Notes: generated from the letters alone by a model not told the origin. DNA of 6,111 bases from Eubacteriales bacterium (GCA_028692535.1 JAQUXD010000101.1:1-6111), one strand, 5' to 3'. Numbered from the stretch's first letter, positions 1-5,743 are shown. Program-made: numbers and translations.

Positions 1-48
1 GAACAGCTCAGACGCATTCAAAACACGGCAGACGCATTGGGAGAATAA
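1..48 (+). CDS. C-terminal tail of an upstream gene, probably ylxM (partial)
   Basis: Frame 1 is open from the window edge to a TAA at 46-48 and reads EQLRRIQNTADALGE, a charged, helix-like tail. The stop lies one base before the ffh start codon. In Firmicutes the gene directly before ffh is usually ylxM, a small helix-turn-helix protein linked to the signal recognition particle genes, and its C-terminus is typically a charged helix. The identity therefore rests on position and general character, not on a motif; 15 residues are too few to recognise the family. The other forward frames also lack stops here, so even the reading frame is an inference. Confidence 0.4.
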   Translation, partial: EQLRRIQNTADALGE

Positions 49-49
49 T

Positions 50-1387
50 ATGGCCTTCGAGGGTTTATCAGAGAAACTCAACGGAATATTTAAAAAGCTG
101 AAAGGCAAAGGAGTGCTTACCGAGGCGGATATCCAGGAAGCCATGCGGGAAGTGAAGCTGGCTCTGCTGGAAGCGGACGTCCATTTTAAAGTCGTCAAAG
201 AGTTTGTCGCCGTTGTCAAAGAGAAATCCCTGGGCGAAGAGGTCATGAGGAGTCTCACGCCGGGTCAGCAGGTGATCAAGATCGTCAACGACGAGCTGGC
301 TGCGCTGATGGGCGGGAGCAACAGTAAACTGACGTTCTCCTCCAGCGGATTCACTACGCTTCTTCTGGTCGGTCTTCAAGGTACCGGAAAGACCACGACC
401 TGTGCCAAATTGGCCACTTATCTCAAGAAGAGCGGAAAGAAACCCATGATGGCCGCCTGCGACGTCTACAGACCTGCAGCCATCGATCAGCTGGAGATCC
501 TCGGACAGGCTGCCGGGATACCGGTCTACCTGGATCGGGAGGACAAAGATCCGGTTTCCATTGCACAGAAGGCAAGAAAGGAAGCTGAATATAAAGGGTT
601 CGATACGCTTCTGATCGATACGGCCGGCCGACTCCACGTCGATGAAGACCTTATGGACGAACTGGTCCGGATCCGAAAGGAAGTAAAGCCCCACGAAATA
701 CTGCTGGTGGTGGACGCCATGACCGGCCAGGACGCTGTGATCGCGGCCCAGTCTTTCCATGACAGACTCGGAATCGACGGCATTATCATGACAAAGCTGG
801 ACGGAGATACCCGGGGCGGTGCAGCGCTGTCTGTCAAGAGCGTCACGGGAAAGCCGATCAAATTTATCGGTGTCGGAGAAAAGAACGATGCGTTGGAGCC
901 CTTCCATCCACAGAGGATGGCTTCCAGAATTCTGGGAATGGGCGACGTGATGAGCCTGATCGAGAAGGCGCAGGAATCTTTCGACGAAGAAAAATCCAGA
1001 GAACTGGAAAAGAAGATGAAGAAAAACCAGTTTACCCTGGAGGATTTCCTGGATCAGTTTGCACAGATACGGGGGATGGGCGGACTGGCTAAAATCATGG
1101 ACATGCTGCCCGGCGGCGGGGCAAAGCCCGACGAAGAGCAAATGGACAAAGGAGAGCAGGAGTTCCGATACATGGAAGCGATCATTCAGTCCATGACGAA
1201 GCAAGAGCGCCAGGATCCCCAGCTTCTCAACGCAAGCCGGCGGAAGCGGATCGCCGCAGGTGCCGGCGTCACTGTTGCAAGGGTCAACAGTTTGATCAAA
1301 CGCTACGAGGAAACCAAGAAGCTCATGAAACAATTTTCCGGCGGTAAAATGGGAAAAAAGGGACGCAGGATGTTCCAGGGCTTTTAG
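50..1387 (+). CDS. ffh: Signal recognition particle protein Ffh (SRP54), GTPase
   Basis: Ffh binds the SRP RNA and signal sequences emerging from the ribosome, and docks with the receptor FtsY to deliver membrane and secreted proteins to the translocon. The 445-residue length is normal for a bacterial Ffh. The N domain covers about residues 1-95. The G domain follows, with the P-loop GLQGTGKTT (108-116), DVYRPAA (138-144), DTAGR (190-194) and the guanine-specifying TKLD (248-251). The M domain (about 300-435) has the finger-loop region QFAQIRGMGGLAKIMDMLPG (337-356), rich in Met and Gly, and the SRP RNA-binding segment SRRKRIAAGAG (396-406). The start is the only ATG/GTG/TTG in frame at the left edge and has GGGAG (39-43) six bases upstream. 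The tail is basic (GKMGKKGRR). The gene appears intact, and a long antisense frame across it is a codon-bias shadow. Confidence 0.98.
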   Translation: MAFEGLSEKLNGIFKKLKGKGVLTEADIQEAMREVKLALLEADVHFKVVKEFVAVVKEKSLGEEVMRSLTPGQQVIKIVNDELAALMGGSNSKLTFSSSGFTTLLLVGLQGTGKTTTCAKLATYLKKSGKKPMMAACDVYRPAAIDQLEILGQAAGIPVYLDREDKDPVSIAQKARKEAEYKGFDTLLIDTAGRLHVDEDLMDELVRIRKEVKPHEILLVVDAMTGQDAVIAAQSFHDRLGIDGIIMTKLDGDTRGGAALSVKSVTGKPIKFIGVGEKNDALEPFHPQRMASRILGMGDVMSLIEKAQESFDEEKSRELEKKMKKNQFTLEDFLDQFAQIRGMGGLAKIMDMLPGGGAKPDEEQMDKGEQEFRYMEAIIQSMTKQERQDPQLLNASRRKRIAAGAGVTVARVNSLIKRYEETKKLMKQFSGGKMGKKGRRMFQGF

Positions 1388-1408
1388 GCAGTCCCGCAAG
1401 ATACAGGC

Positions 1409-1433
1409 GAAACGCTGCGATGACGCAGCTTTC
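1409..1433 (+). other. Stem-loop in the ffh-rpsP spacer
   Basis: GCTGCG (1414-1419) pairs perfectly with CGCAGC (1424-1429) around an ATGA loop. After one bulged C (1413) the stem extends, GAAA (1409-1412) pairing with TTTC (1430-1433), giving ten pairs. It sits in the longest spacer of the window, 22 bases after the ffh stop and 43 before rpsP. The following bases are not a U tract (only TTT, already in the stem), so it is not a convincing intrinsic terminator. An RNA processing or stabilising hairpin, or a leaky attenuator that lowers expression past ffh, would fit. Function is inferred only. Confidence 0.5.
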
Positions 1434-1447
1434 ACAATAGATTTAAT
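1420..1447 (+). promoter_or_regulatory. Weak candidate sigma-A promoter before rpsP
   Basis: ATGACG (1420-1425, four of six matches to TTGACA) lies 16 bases before TTTAAT (1442-1447, five of six to TATAAT). The predicted start would be about 1454, leaving a short leader with the rpsP ribosome binding site. The -35 element overlaps the stem-loop and the match is modest, so this could be chance. Ribosomal protein genes often have their own promoter inside such clusters, which is the main reason to list it. Confidence 0.22.
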
Positions 1448-1476
1448 CATATCAGCGAAGTTATCAGGAGGAAGAA

Positions 1477-1722
1477 ATGGCAGTTAAAATCAGATTAAAG
1501 AGAATGGGTGCGCATAAAAAGCCCTTTTACAGAGTGGTCGTGGCGGATTCTCGTTCTCCCAGAGACGGAAGATTTATCGAAGAGATCGGTTATTACAATC
1601 CGCTGACAGATCCCGCAGACATCAAGATCGACCCGGAAAAGGCGAAAAAATGGCTTTCCACAGGAGCAGCTCCCACCGATACCGTACGGGCGCTCTTTAA
1701 AAAGTCCGGCATTATCGAGTAA
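1477..1722 (+). CDS. rpsP: 30S ribosomal protein S16 (bS16)
   Basis: bS16 is a primary assembly protein of the 30S subunit body, binding 16S rRNA. The 81-residue protein has the family's normal length and opens with the characteristic AVKIRLKRMGAHKKPFYRVVVADSRSPRDGRFIEEIGYYNP stretch, seen here at residues 2-42 in the usual order: basic β-strand (KIRLKRMG), KKPFYR, DSRSPRDGR, then IGYYNP. The second half (DPEKAKKWLSTGAAPTDTVRALF, residues 52-74) matches the family's helical region with the conserved W and GA.PTDTV. A strong AGGAGG (1466-1471) lies five bases before the ATG. It is followed 15 bases later by khpA, and the rpsP-khpA-rimM-trmD order is typical of Firmicutes. Confidence 0.97.
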   Translation: MAVKIRLKRMGAHKKPFYRVVVADSRSPRDGRFIEEIGYYNPLTDPADIKIDPEKAKKWLSTGAAPTDTVRALFKKSGIIE

Positions 1723-1728
1723 GAAAGC

Positions 1729-1737
1729 GGTGAGGAA
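1729..1737 (+). promoter_or_regulatory. Ribosome binding site of khpA
   Basis: The bases before the khpA ATG read GGTGAGGAA. The GAGG (1732-1735) would be only two bases from the start codon, which is too close. GGTGA (1729-1733) can pair with the 3' part of the anti-Shine-Dalgarno at a better spacing of four bases. The ATG at 1738 is favoured over the TTG codons at 1741 and 1747 because it gives MLLLVE, lining up with the usual M..LVE opening of the family. Confidence 0.5.
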
Positions 1738-1971
1738 ATGTTGTTATTGGTAGAAGCCATCGCCAGATCCCTGGTCGATGCGCCGGACGAAGTCCGGGTC
1801 CGTGAAATCGCAGGCGATGGAGAATCCACGGTCATCGAGCTTCGTGTGGCCAGCCAGGACATGGGCAAGGTCATCGGCAAGCAAGGACGGATCGCAAAGG
1901 CGCTTCGAACTGTCGTCAAGGCAGCGGCGGTAAAGCAAAATAAAAAAGTGGTCGTTGAGATCGTTTCCTGA
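1738..1971 (+). CDS. khpA: KH domain RNA-binding protein KhpA (YlqC family)
   Basis: This is a 77-residue single KH-domain protein. The RNA-binding GXXG loop is GKQG (residues 47-50), within MGKVIGKQGRIAKALRTVV, followed by the basic helix and the closing strand KKVVVEIVS. The N-terminus LVEAIARSLVDAPDEVRV is the family's signature opening. KhpA homologues form a complex with KhpB (Jag/EloR). In Streptococcus pneumoniae the pair affects cell elongation and division by acting on RNA, and khpA lies between rpsP and rimM in many Firmicutes, as here. No khpB is in the window. The gene ends 16 bases before the preferred rimM start. Confidence 0.95.
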   Translation: MLLLVEAIARSLVDAPDEVRVREIAGDGESTVIELRVASQDMGKVIGKQGRIAKALRTVVKAAAVKQNKKVVVEIVS

Positions 1972-1978
1972 CAACAGC

Positions 1979-1984
1979 GGAGGA
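1979..1984 (+). promoter_or_regulatory. Ribosome binding site that sets the rimM start
   Basis: GGAGGA (1979-1984) lies three bases before the ATG at 1988. The longer frame, from an ATG at 1955 inside khpA, would add eleven residues (MRSFPDNSGGS) unlike any RimM N-terminus and would place this site inside the coding region. The site therefore supports 1988 as the true start. Confidence 0.75.
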
Positions 1985-1987
1985 TCG

Positions 1988-2485
1988 ATGGATTACGTTA
2001 AACTTGGAAAAATCACTGCGCCTGTGGGCATCCGCGGGGAAGTCCGCGTGTATCCGTATACAGACGAATTGACACGGTTTTCTGAAATCCGATCTGCTTT
2101 GATTGGCCCCGGCAGCTATGCCGTGCGCGCTGTTCGGTATCAGAAAAACATGGCTATCCTGAAGCTGGAGGGCATAGAGGATCGCAACGCAGCGGAACTC
2201 CTGAGAGGGAAAGAACTGCTTTTGCCTGCGGAGGATATGTGGGAAATTCCGGAGGATACGTATTTCGTTCGCGATTTGATCGGAATGACTGTCCTGACCC
2301 CGGAAGAGGTCGTTGTCGGCGAGTTGATCAACGTGATACAGCATCCCCATCAGGATCTTTACGAGATCGCAGATGCTGAGGGACATTCTTTTTTACTTCC
2401 GGCAGTAAGTGAATTCGTGCTGAACGTGGATCTTTCCGCGCGCAGGATGACCGTACAGCTGATCGAAGGGATGAAAGACGAATGA
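1988..2485 (+). CDS. rimM: Ribosome maturation factor RimM
   Basis: RimM assists late assembly of the 30S head, binding uS19 and helping 16S rRNA processing. From the ATG at 1988 the protein is 165 residues, normal for the family. The N-terminal β-barrel domain (about 1-80) opens with YVKLGKITAPVGIRGEVRVYP, with the family's G-[IL]-[RK]-GEV motif at residues 14-19. The EDRNAAELLRGKELL segment is the usual link. The C-terminal PRC-barrel domain (about 90-162) contains YFVRDLIGMTV, VGEL..V, the DLYEI strand, LLPAV, and the closing RMTVQLIEGM. The more upstream ATG at 1955 is rejected on alignment and ribosome binding site. The TGA stop overlaps the trmD ATG, so the two are probably translationally coupled. 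Confidence 0.96.
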   Translation: MDYVKLGKITAPVGIRGEVRVYPYTDELTRFSEIRSALIGPGSYAVRAVRYQKNMAILKLEGIEDRNAAELLRGKELLLPAEDMWEIPEDTYFVRDLIGMTVLTPEEVVVGELINVIQHPHQDLYEIADAEGHSFLLPAVSEFVLNVDLSARRMTVQLIEGMKDE

Positions 2486-3243
2486 AGATCCACATCCTGA
2501 CATTGTTTCCGGATATGTTTTCGGCTGTGACCGGGCAGAGTATACTCGGCCGGGCGGCCGATAGCGGCTTGATGGAAGTGTGCATCACGAATATCCGGGA
2601 TCATACGAAGGACAAACACAAAAAGACAGACGACACCCCTTTTGGCGGCGGTGCGGGAATGATCCTGACACCTCAGCCGGTTTTTGACGCCCTGAGATCC
2701 GTCAATGCCCAGGGCAAGCGAAAGATCTACATGTCTCCCAGAGGACGTCTGCTGGATCAAACTTTGATCAGCGAATTGGCCAAGGAGGAGGAGCTGGTGA
2801 TCCTGTGCGGTCATTACGAAGGTGTCGATCAGCGCATTCTGGACGCTTGGGCTATGGAAGAAATCTCTATCGGCGACTACATCCTGACCGGCGGAGAACT
2901 GGCATCCATGGTGCTCATCGACACGATTGCCAGACTGATTCCAGGCGTTCTTGGAAATGAGAGCGCTCATCTGGAGGAATCGATCTATTCGGGCCTTTTG
3001 GAGTACGACCAATATACGAAACCAAGGGAATACGAAGGCCGCGCGGTGCCGGAGGTTTTATTCAACGGCAATCACAAGCTGATCCGCCTTTGGCAGTGGG
3101 AAGGCGCGCTTCGGCACACGAGGCGTCGCAGACCTGATCTTCTGCGCGCCTTTTTGAAGCGTCCTTTGAACCTGCCAAAAGAAGAGAAGCAAATTCTCGA
3201 GAACGTATTGCGCCAAGAGCCTCTTCTTGAAGAAGAAGAATGA
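2482..3243 (+). CDS. trmD: tRNA (guanine-N1)-methyltransferase TrmD
   Basis: TrmD transfers a methyl group from S-adenosylmethionine to N1 of G37 in tRNAs with G36-G37, preventing +1 frameshifting, and acts as a trefoil-knotted (SPOUT) homodimer. The 253 residues match the family. Motifs visible are FPDMF (9-13), DDTPFGGGAGM (50-60), the knot segments CGHYEGVDQR (109-118) and SIGDYILTGGE (129-139), the conserved Arg of ARLIPGVLG (R151), and the C-terminal tRNA-binding domain with NHKLIRLWQW and RRRPDLL. The position of the catalytic Asp known from Haemophilus influenzae TrmD (D169) is Glu here (E166 in HLEES). AAGGG (2466-2470) is a distant ribosome binding site, 11 bases upstream, and the ATGA overlap with rimM suggests coupling. 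The tail is very acidic (LLEEEE). rplS normally follows but does not here. Confidence 0.97.
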   Translation: MKIHILTLFPDMFSAVTGQSILGRAADSGLMEVCITNIRDHTKDKHKKTDDTPFGGGAGMILTPQPVFDALRSVNAQGKRKIYMSPRGRLLDQTLISELAKEEELVILCGHYEGVDQRILDAWAMEEISIGDYILTGGELASMVLIDTIARLIPGVLGNESAHLEESIYSGLLEYDQYTKPREYEGRAVPEVLFNGNHKLIRLWQWEGALRHTRRRRPDLLRAFLKRPLNLPKEEKQILENVLRQEPLLEEEE

Positions 3244-3255
3244 TTCTGATAGAAT
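3227..3255 (+). promoter_or_regulatory. Strong candidate sigma-A promoter of the division block
   Basis: TTGAAG (3227-3232; four of six to TTGACA) and TAGAAT (3250-3255; five of six to TATAAT) are separated by exactly 17 bases. A TG at 3247-3248, one base before the hexamer, makes an extended -10. The -35 lies in the last codons of trmD. A start six to seven bases past the -10 would fall at about 3261-3262, that is on the ATG of the HlyD-like gene. This implies an extra promoter for the division genes and possibly a leaderless message. It is assigned by consensus only, and part of it is constrained by the trmD coding sequence. Confidence 0.55.
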
Positions 3256-3261
3256 AAGGCT

Positions 3262-4224
3262 ATGAAAAAAAGCAAAAATAAGAACCGTCTCATCGCCGGG
3301 ACTGCCGTTTTCCTGGCAGCGTGCATCGGATTATATGTTTTTATCTATGTGATCCCCGGCATTTCGGGCGCTTTGGCCAGAACCGCCATCGTTTCCTACG
3401 GCAACCTGCGGGTCACGGACGAGGCCGAGGCGTATCTGGTGCGTGACGAGTTGGTTCTGACCGCCGGACAGACCGGTACTGTCAGTTATTATGTTGACGA
3501 AGGCGTCAAGACAAGAAAAGGCACGAAAATCCTGGACATCTACCCTTCGAACGACAGCGTAACAGGATATTACTGCGGGTACACCGGTGTGATCAGCTAC
3601 TATGTCGACGGATACGAAGGATATTTTTCTCCCGAGCGGGTATCCGAACTGGAACCGGCCGAGCTGGAGGTTCTCAGCATCGAGCCGGAAAACACCCGCA
3701 GAGAGCATGTCGCTGCGGGGGAACCGCTGTATAAGATCGTTCTGGATGACGTTTGGTATGTAGCCGTACCGGTGTCCGAAGATCGTTTGTTCAAGTATAC
3801 GACAGGAGCAGCCGTCACGCTGGAGTTTGGAGAGGAATCCGTTTCGGCCGTCACGACGGATCTGGTCCGAAAGCAGGAGGGATGGCTTGCCGTTATTCGC
3901 ACGGATAAATACTTCGAACCCTTTGCAAGCATAAGGAAAACATTGCTGACAGTGGTGACCGAGGATTATCAGGGACTCATCATACCCAATACTGCGATTG
4001 CCGTAGAAGAAGGGAAGGAAGGGGTCTATGTGAGAGATCTGACGGGAGCGTTCCATTTTACTCGGATCAAGGTGATTACTACCGACGGAAAAGATTCCTT
4101 GGTTTATTCCGGATCTTTTCACGAAGCCGACAGCAGCGGCGAGCAAATGAAGGTAAATACGGTGGAGATCTACGATGAAATACTGAGACAGATCGAGCCG
4201 GATCAGGGATCGGAGAGTGAGTGA
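3262..4224 (+). CDS. HlyD-like (membrane fusion-related) single-pass membrane protein of the division cluster
   Basis: The 320-residue protein has a basic cytoplasmic start (KKSKNKNR), one transmembrane segment at about 10-31, and the rest outside the membrane. Two similar arms, TGTVSYYVDEG (71-81) and TGVISYYVDGYEG (108-120), look like the halves of a barrel-sandwich (lipoyl-like) domain. The link between them is only about 25 residues, so there is no coiled-coil hairpin. A β-barrel-like region with LIIPNTAI (239-246) resembles the C-terminal part of membrane fusion proteins. Related genes stand just upstream of yggS-sepF in many Clostridia, usually annotated as HlyD-family. No ABC or RND transporter gene accompanies it, so an efflux role is unsupported and a role in division or envelope assembly is inference. 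ATG 3262 is the first possible start, since stops lie in frame at 3247 and 3250. The only ribosome binding site-like sequence, AAGG (3256-3259), is two bases away, too close to work normally. Confidence 0.8.
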   Translation: MKKSKNKNRLIAGTAVFLAACIGLYVFIYVIPGISGALARTAIVSYGNLRVTDEAEAYLVRDELVLTAGQTGTVSYYVDEGVKTRKGTKILDIYPSNDSVTGYYCGYTGVISYYVDGYEGYFSPERVSELEPAELEVLSIEPENTRREHVAAGEPLYKIVLDDVWYVAVPVSEDRLFKYTTGAAVTLEFGEESVSAVTTDLVRKQEGWLAVIRTDKYFEPFASIRKTLLTVVTEDYQGLIIPNTAIAVEEGKEGVYVRDLTGAFHFTRIKVITTDGKDSLVYSGSFHEADSSGEQMKVNTVEIYDEILRQIEPDQGSESE

Positions 4225-4926
4225 ATGGGCATCAGAGAGAATATCGGTGAAATCATCAGGCAGAAGGATGCATATGCCCGCGAAGTCGGAAAGACGGGGC
4301 AGGATATACAGCTGATCGCTGTTACGAAGACTCGTACGCCGGAAGAGATCTTGGAAGCGATCTCCTGCGGGATCACAGACATCGGGGAAAATAAGGTCCA
4401 GGAGATCCAGGATAAATATGATCAGATCAACGTTCCGGTCCGCTGGCATCTGATCGGTCACCTTCAGACCAACAAGGTCAAATATATCATCGATAAGGTA
4501 TATCTGATCCATTCGGTGGACTCTATCCGACTGGCTCGAGAGATCGACAAAAGAGCCGGCGCAGCCGGTATTACAGCCAATATCCTGATCCAAGTGAATG
4601 CGGCAGGAGAGGAAAGCAAGTTCGGCGTGGCGCCGGCGGAAGTTCCCGTGCTCTTACAGGGTATACTCGAAGAGTGCAGACACATCTGCGTCAAAGGATT
4701 GATGCATATCGCACCTTTTGCTGAAGATACCGAGGCCGTACGGCCCTATTTTACAGCGGTGAAAGAGTTATATGATCAGCTGTCTGAGATCAGGCACCCA
4801 AGATTGGATTTTTCCGTTCTGTCCATGGGTATGTCCAACGATTACGGAGTTGCGATCCAAGAAGGCGCCAATGCCATACGCGTAGGCGCATCCATATTCG
4901 GTGAGCGGGACTATTCGAAAAAGTAG
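4225..4926 (+). CDS. ylmE: PLP homeostasis protein YggS/YlmE (alanine racemase N-terminal fold)
   Basis: This family binds pyridoxal 5'-phosphate on a TIM-barrel like that of alanine racemase, lacks known catalytic activity, and buffers free PLP and amino acid pools. The 233 residues match the usual length. The Schiff-base lysine is K35 in LIAVTKTRTPEEI. Other family marks are GENKVQE (54-60), WHLIGHLQTNK (74-84), IQVNAAGEESKFG, KGLMHIAP, and the phosphate-binding SMGMSNDY (200-207) followed by RVGASIFG (219-226). The ATG directly abuts the TGA of the preceding gene. GGAG (4212-4215) lies nine bases upstream, inside that gene, so translation may be coupled. In Bacillus subtilis the orthologue ylmE stands in the same place before sepF. 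Confidence 0.95.
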   Translation: MGIRENIGEIIRQKDAYAREVGKTGQDIQLIAVTKTRTPEEILEAISCGITDIGENKVQEIQDKYDQINVPVRWHLIGHLQTNKVKYIIDKVYLIHSVDSIRLAREIDKRAGAAGITANILIQVNAAGEESKFGVAPAEVPVLLQGILEECRHICVKGLMHIAPFAEDTEAVRPYFTAVKELYDQLSEIRHPRLDFSVLSMGMSNDYGVAIQEGANAIRVGASIFGERDYSKK

Positions 4927-4949
4927 CCTGCCGGAAAGAGGAAGAGATT

Positions 4950-5435
4950 ATGGGTTTATTCAACAAAATGAAAGAAATGGTCGGAATCGAAGAGATCGAC
5001 GATGACGAAGTGGAAGAAATCAAAAAACCGGCACTGCCGGAGCGGAAGCCCATGGAAGCCCGGCCGCCTGTAAAAAACAGTTTTATGGAACCGGCCAAGC
5101 CCGCGGAAATGCGCTCGCCCACACTTCCCGGCGGCCGCAGAACAGATCAGTTTAAAATGATCGTCGTGGAGCCTTCCGGATTTGACGACAGTCCCAGATT
5201 GGTGGATAATCTCAAGGCTAAAAAGCCGGTCATTATCAATCTGGAGAACCTGGAAACCGATACCGCCAGAAAAATATTTGATTTCCTGAGCGGCGCCACT
5301 TATGCTTTGAATGGCAATGTTCAAAAGGTAGCCAACAATATTTTTGTCTTTGTTCCTGAAAATGTGGATGTAACATACAATATGGATTCGAAGATCAATC
5401 AAGTCGAAGGCGGAATCAAGAGTCCCTGGAGATAG
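4950..5435 (+). CDS. sepF: Cell division protein SepF (FtsZ membrane anchor)
   Basis: SepF tethers FtsZ to the membrane and forms rings that shape the septum in Gram-positives. The 161-residue protein has the standard three parts. An N-terminal amphipathic membrane-binding helix (GLFNKMKEMVG, 2-12) is followed by an acidic patch (IEEIDDDEVEEI). A Pro-rich flexible linker spans about 27-66. The conserved globular domain lies at about 67-147, with FKMIVVEPSGFDDSPRLV, KKPVIINLENL, ARKIFDFLSGATYALNG (106-122), VQKVANNIFVFVPENVDV. The glycines of FLSG..Y..NG are those of the dimer interface. After the domain a 14-residue tail ends in SPWR; B. subtilis SepF also ends in a Trp-containing tail. AGAGGA (4937-4942) lies seven bases before the start. 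The spacing to yggS is 23 bases and to yggT 8 bases. Confidence 0.96.
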   Translation: MGLFNKMKEMVGIEEIDDDEVEEIKKPALPERKPMEARPPVKNSFMEPAKPAEMRSPTLPGGRRTDQFKMIVVEPSGFDDSPRLVDNLKAKKPVIINLENLETDTARKIFDFLSGATYALNGNVQKVANNIFVFVPENVDVTYNMDSKINQVEGGIKSPWR

Positions 5436-5440
5436 GAGGT
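5434..5440 (+). promoter_or_regulatory. Ribosome binding site of yggT, overlapping the sepF stop
   Basis: A full AGGAGGT consensus (5434-5440) shares its first two bases with the TAG stop of sepF and lies only three bases from the yggT ATG. The strong match offsets the short spacing. A ribosome terminating on sepF would cover this site, so coupled re-initiation is likely. Confidence 0.7.
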
Positions 5441-5443
5441 CCT

Positions 5444-5731
5444 ATGATCGGCGCGAAGCTGTTGCTTGCTGTATATTACTTTACACTGGTCATTCAGTAT
5501 ATGATACTGGCCTATGTTGTGCTGTCTTGGTTTTCCAGACCCGGCGGGCAGACGTATCGGATCTATCTGAAGCTGGGAGAAATATTGGAACCATTGTTTA
5601 TGCCGTTTCGACGGCTCACCCGTGGAATTGCCATGCGGACAGGCTTGGATTTTACGCCGTTCATCACGATCATCGCGGTGTCTATGATCTATCGCCTGAT
5701 TTTTGCTGTATCTTCCGGATTCATCATGTAG
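5444..5731 (+). CDS. ylmG: YggT/YlmG family membrane protein
   Basis: This is a 95-residue integral membrane protein with two predicted helices, about 6-29 (LLLAVYYFTLVIQYMILAYV) and about 69-93, joined by a basic loop. The family signatures are the LSWF at the end of helix 1 (27-30), EPLFMPFRRL (49-58), and GLDFTPF (67-73) leading into helix 2. The molecular function is not settled. The gene is linked to sepF and divIVA across Gram-positives, and plastid and cyanobacterial relatives affect nucleoid or thylakoid organisation and division. It is flanked tightly (8 bases after sepF, 12 before divIVA), which supports co-expression. An overlapping forward frame at 5527-5760 is a shadow. Confidence 0.93.
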   Translation: MIGAKLLLAVYYFTLVIQYMILAYVVLSWFSRPGGQTYRIYLKLGEILEPLFMPFRRLTRGIAMRTGLDFTPFITIIAVSMIYRLIFAVSSGFIM

Positions 5732-5743
5732 AAGGAGCGCCGT

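Noticed and set aside
68..1450. 460-codon open frame on the minus strand across ffh
   Set aside because: It lies opposite an intact, unmistakable ffh, has Cys/His/Leu-rich composition without domains, and no ribosome binding site. It is a by-product of codon bias in the sense gene.
1955..1987. Longer rimM start at an ATG inside khpA
   Set aside because: The extra eleven residues match no RimM start and a good ribosome binding site precedes the ATG at 1988.
2033..2048. Short inverted repeat CGCGG/CCGCG near the start of rimM
   Set aside because: It encodes the conserved GIRGEVRV motif, so the pairing is explained by coding sequence.
2547..2560. GC-rich hairpin CGGCC/GGCCG near the start of trmD
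   Set aside because: It lies wholly within conserved codons (LGRAADS) and is only five pairs; nothing suggests a regulatory role.
3223..3235. Small inverted repeat CTTCT/AGAAG at the end of trmD, considered as a terminator
   Set aside because: The stem has five mostly A-T pairs, the loop has three bases and no T run follows. It comes from the repeated Glu codons of the TrmD tail.
3331..4593. 420-codon open frame on the minus strand across the HlyD-like gene and yggS
   Set aside because: It spans two sense genes in the antisense frame, and its sequence is Asp/Ile-rich without recognisable motifs. The sense genes have family motifs and tight operon spacing.
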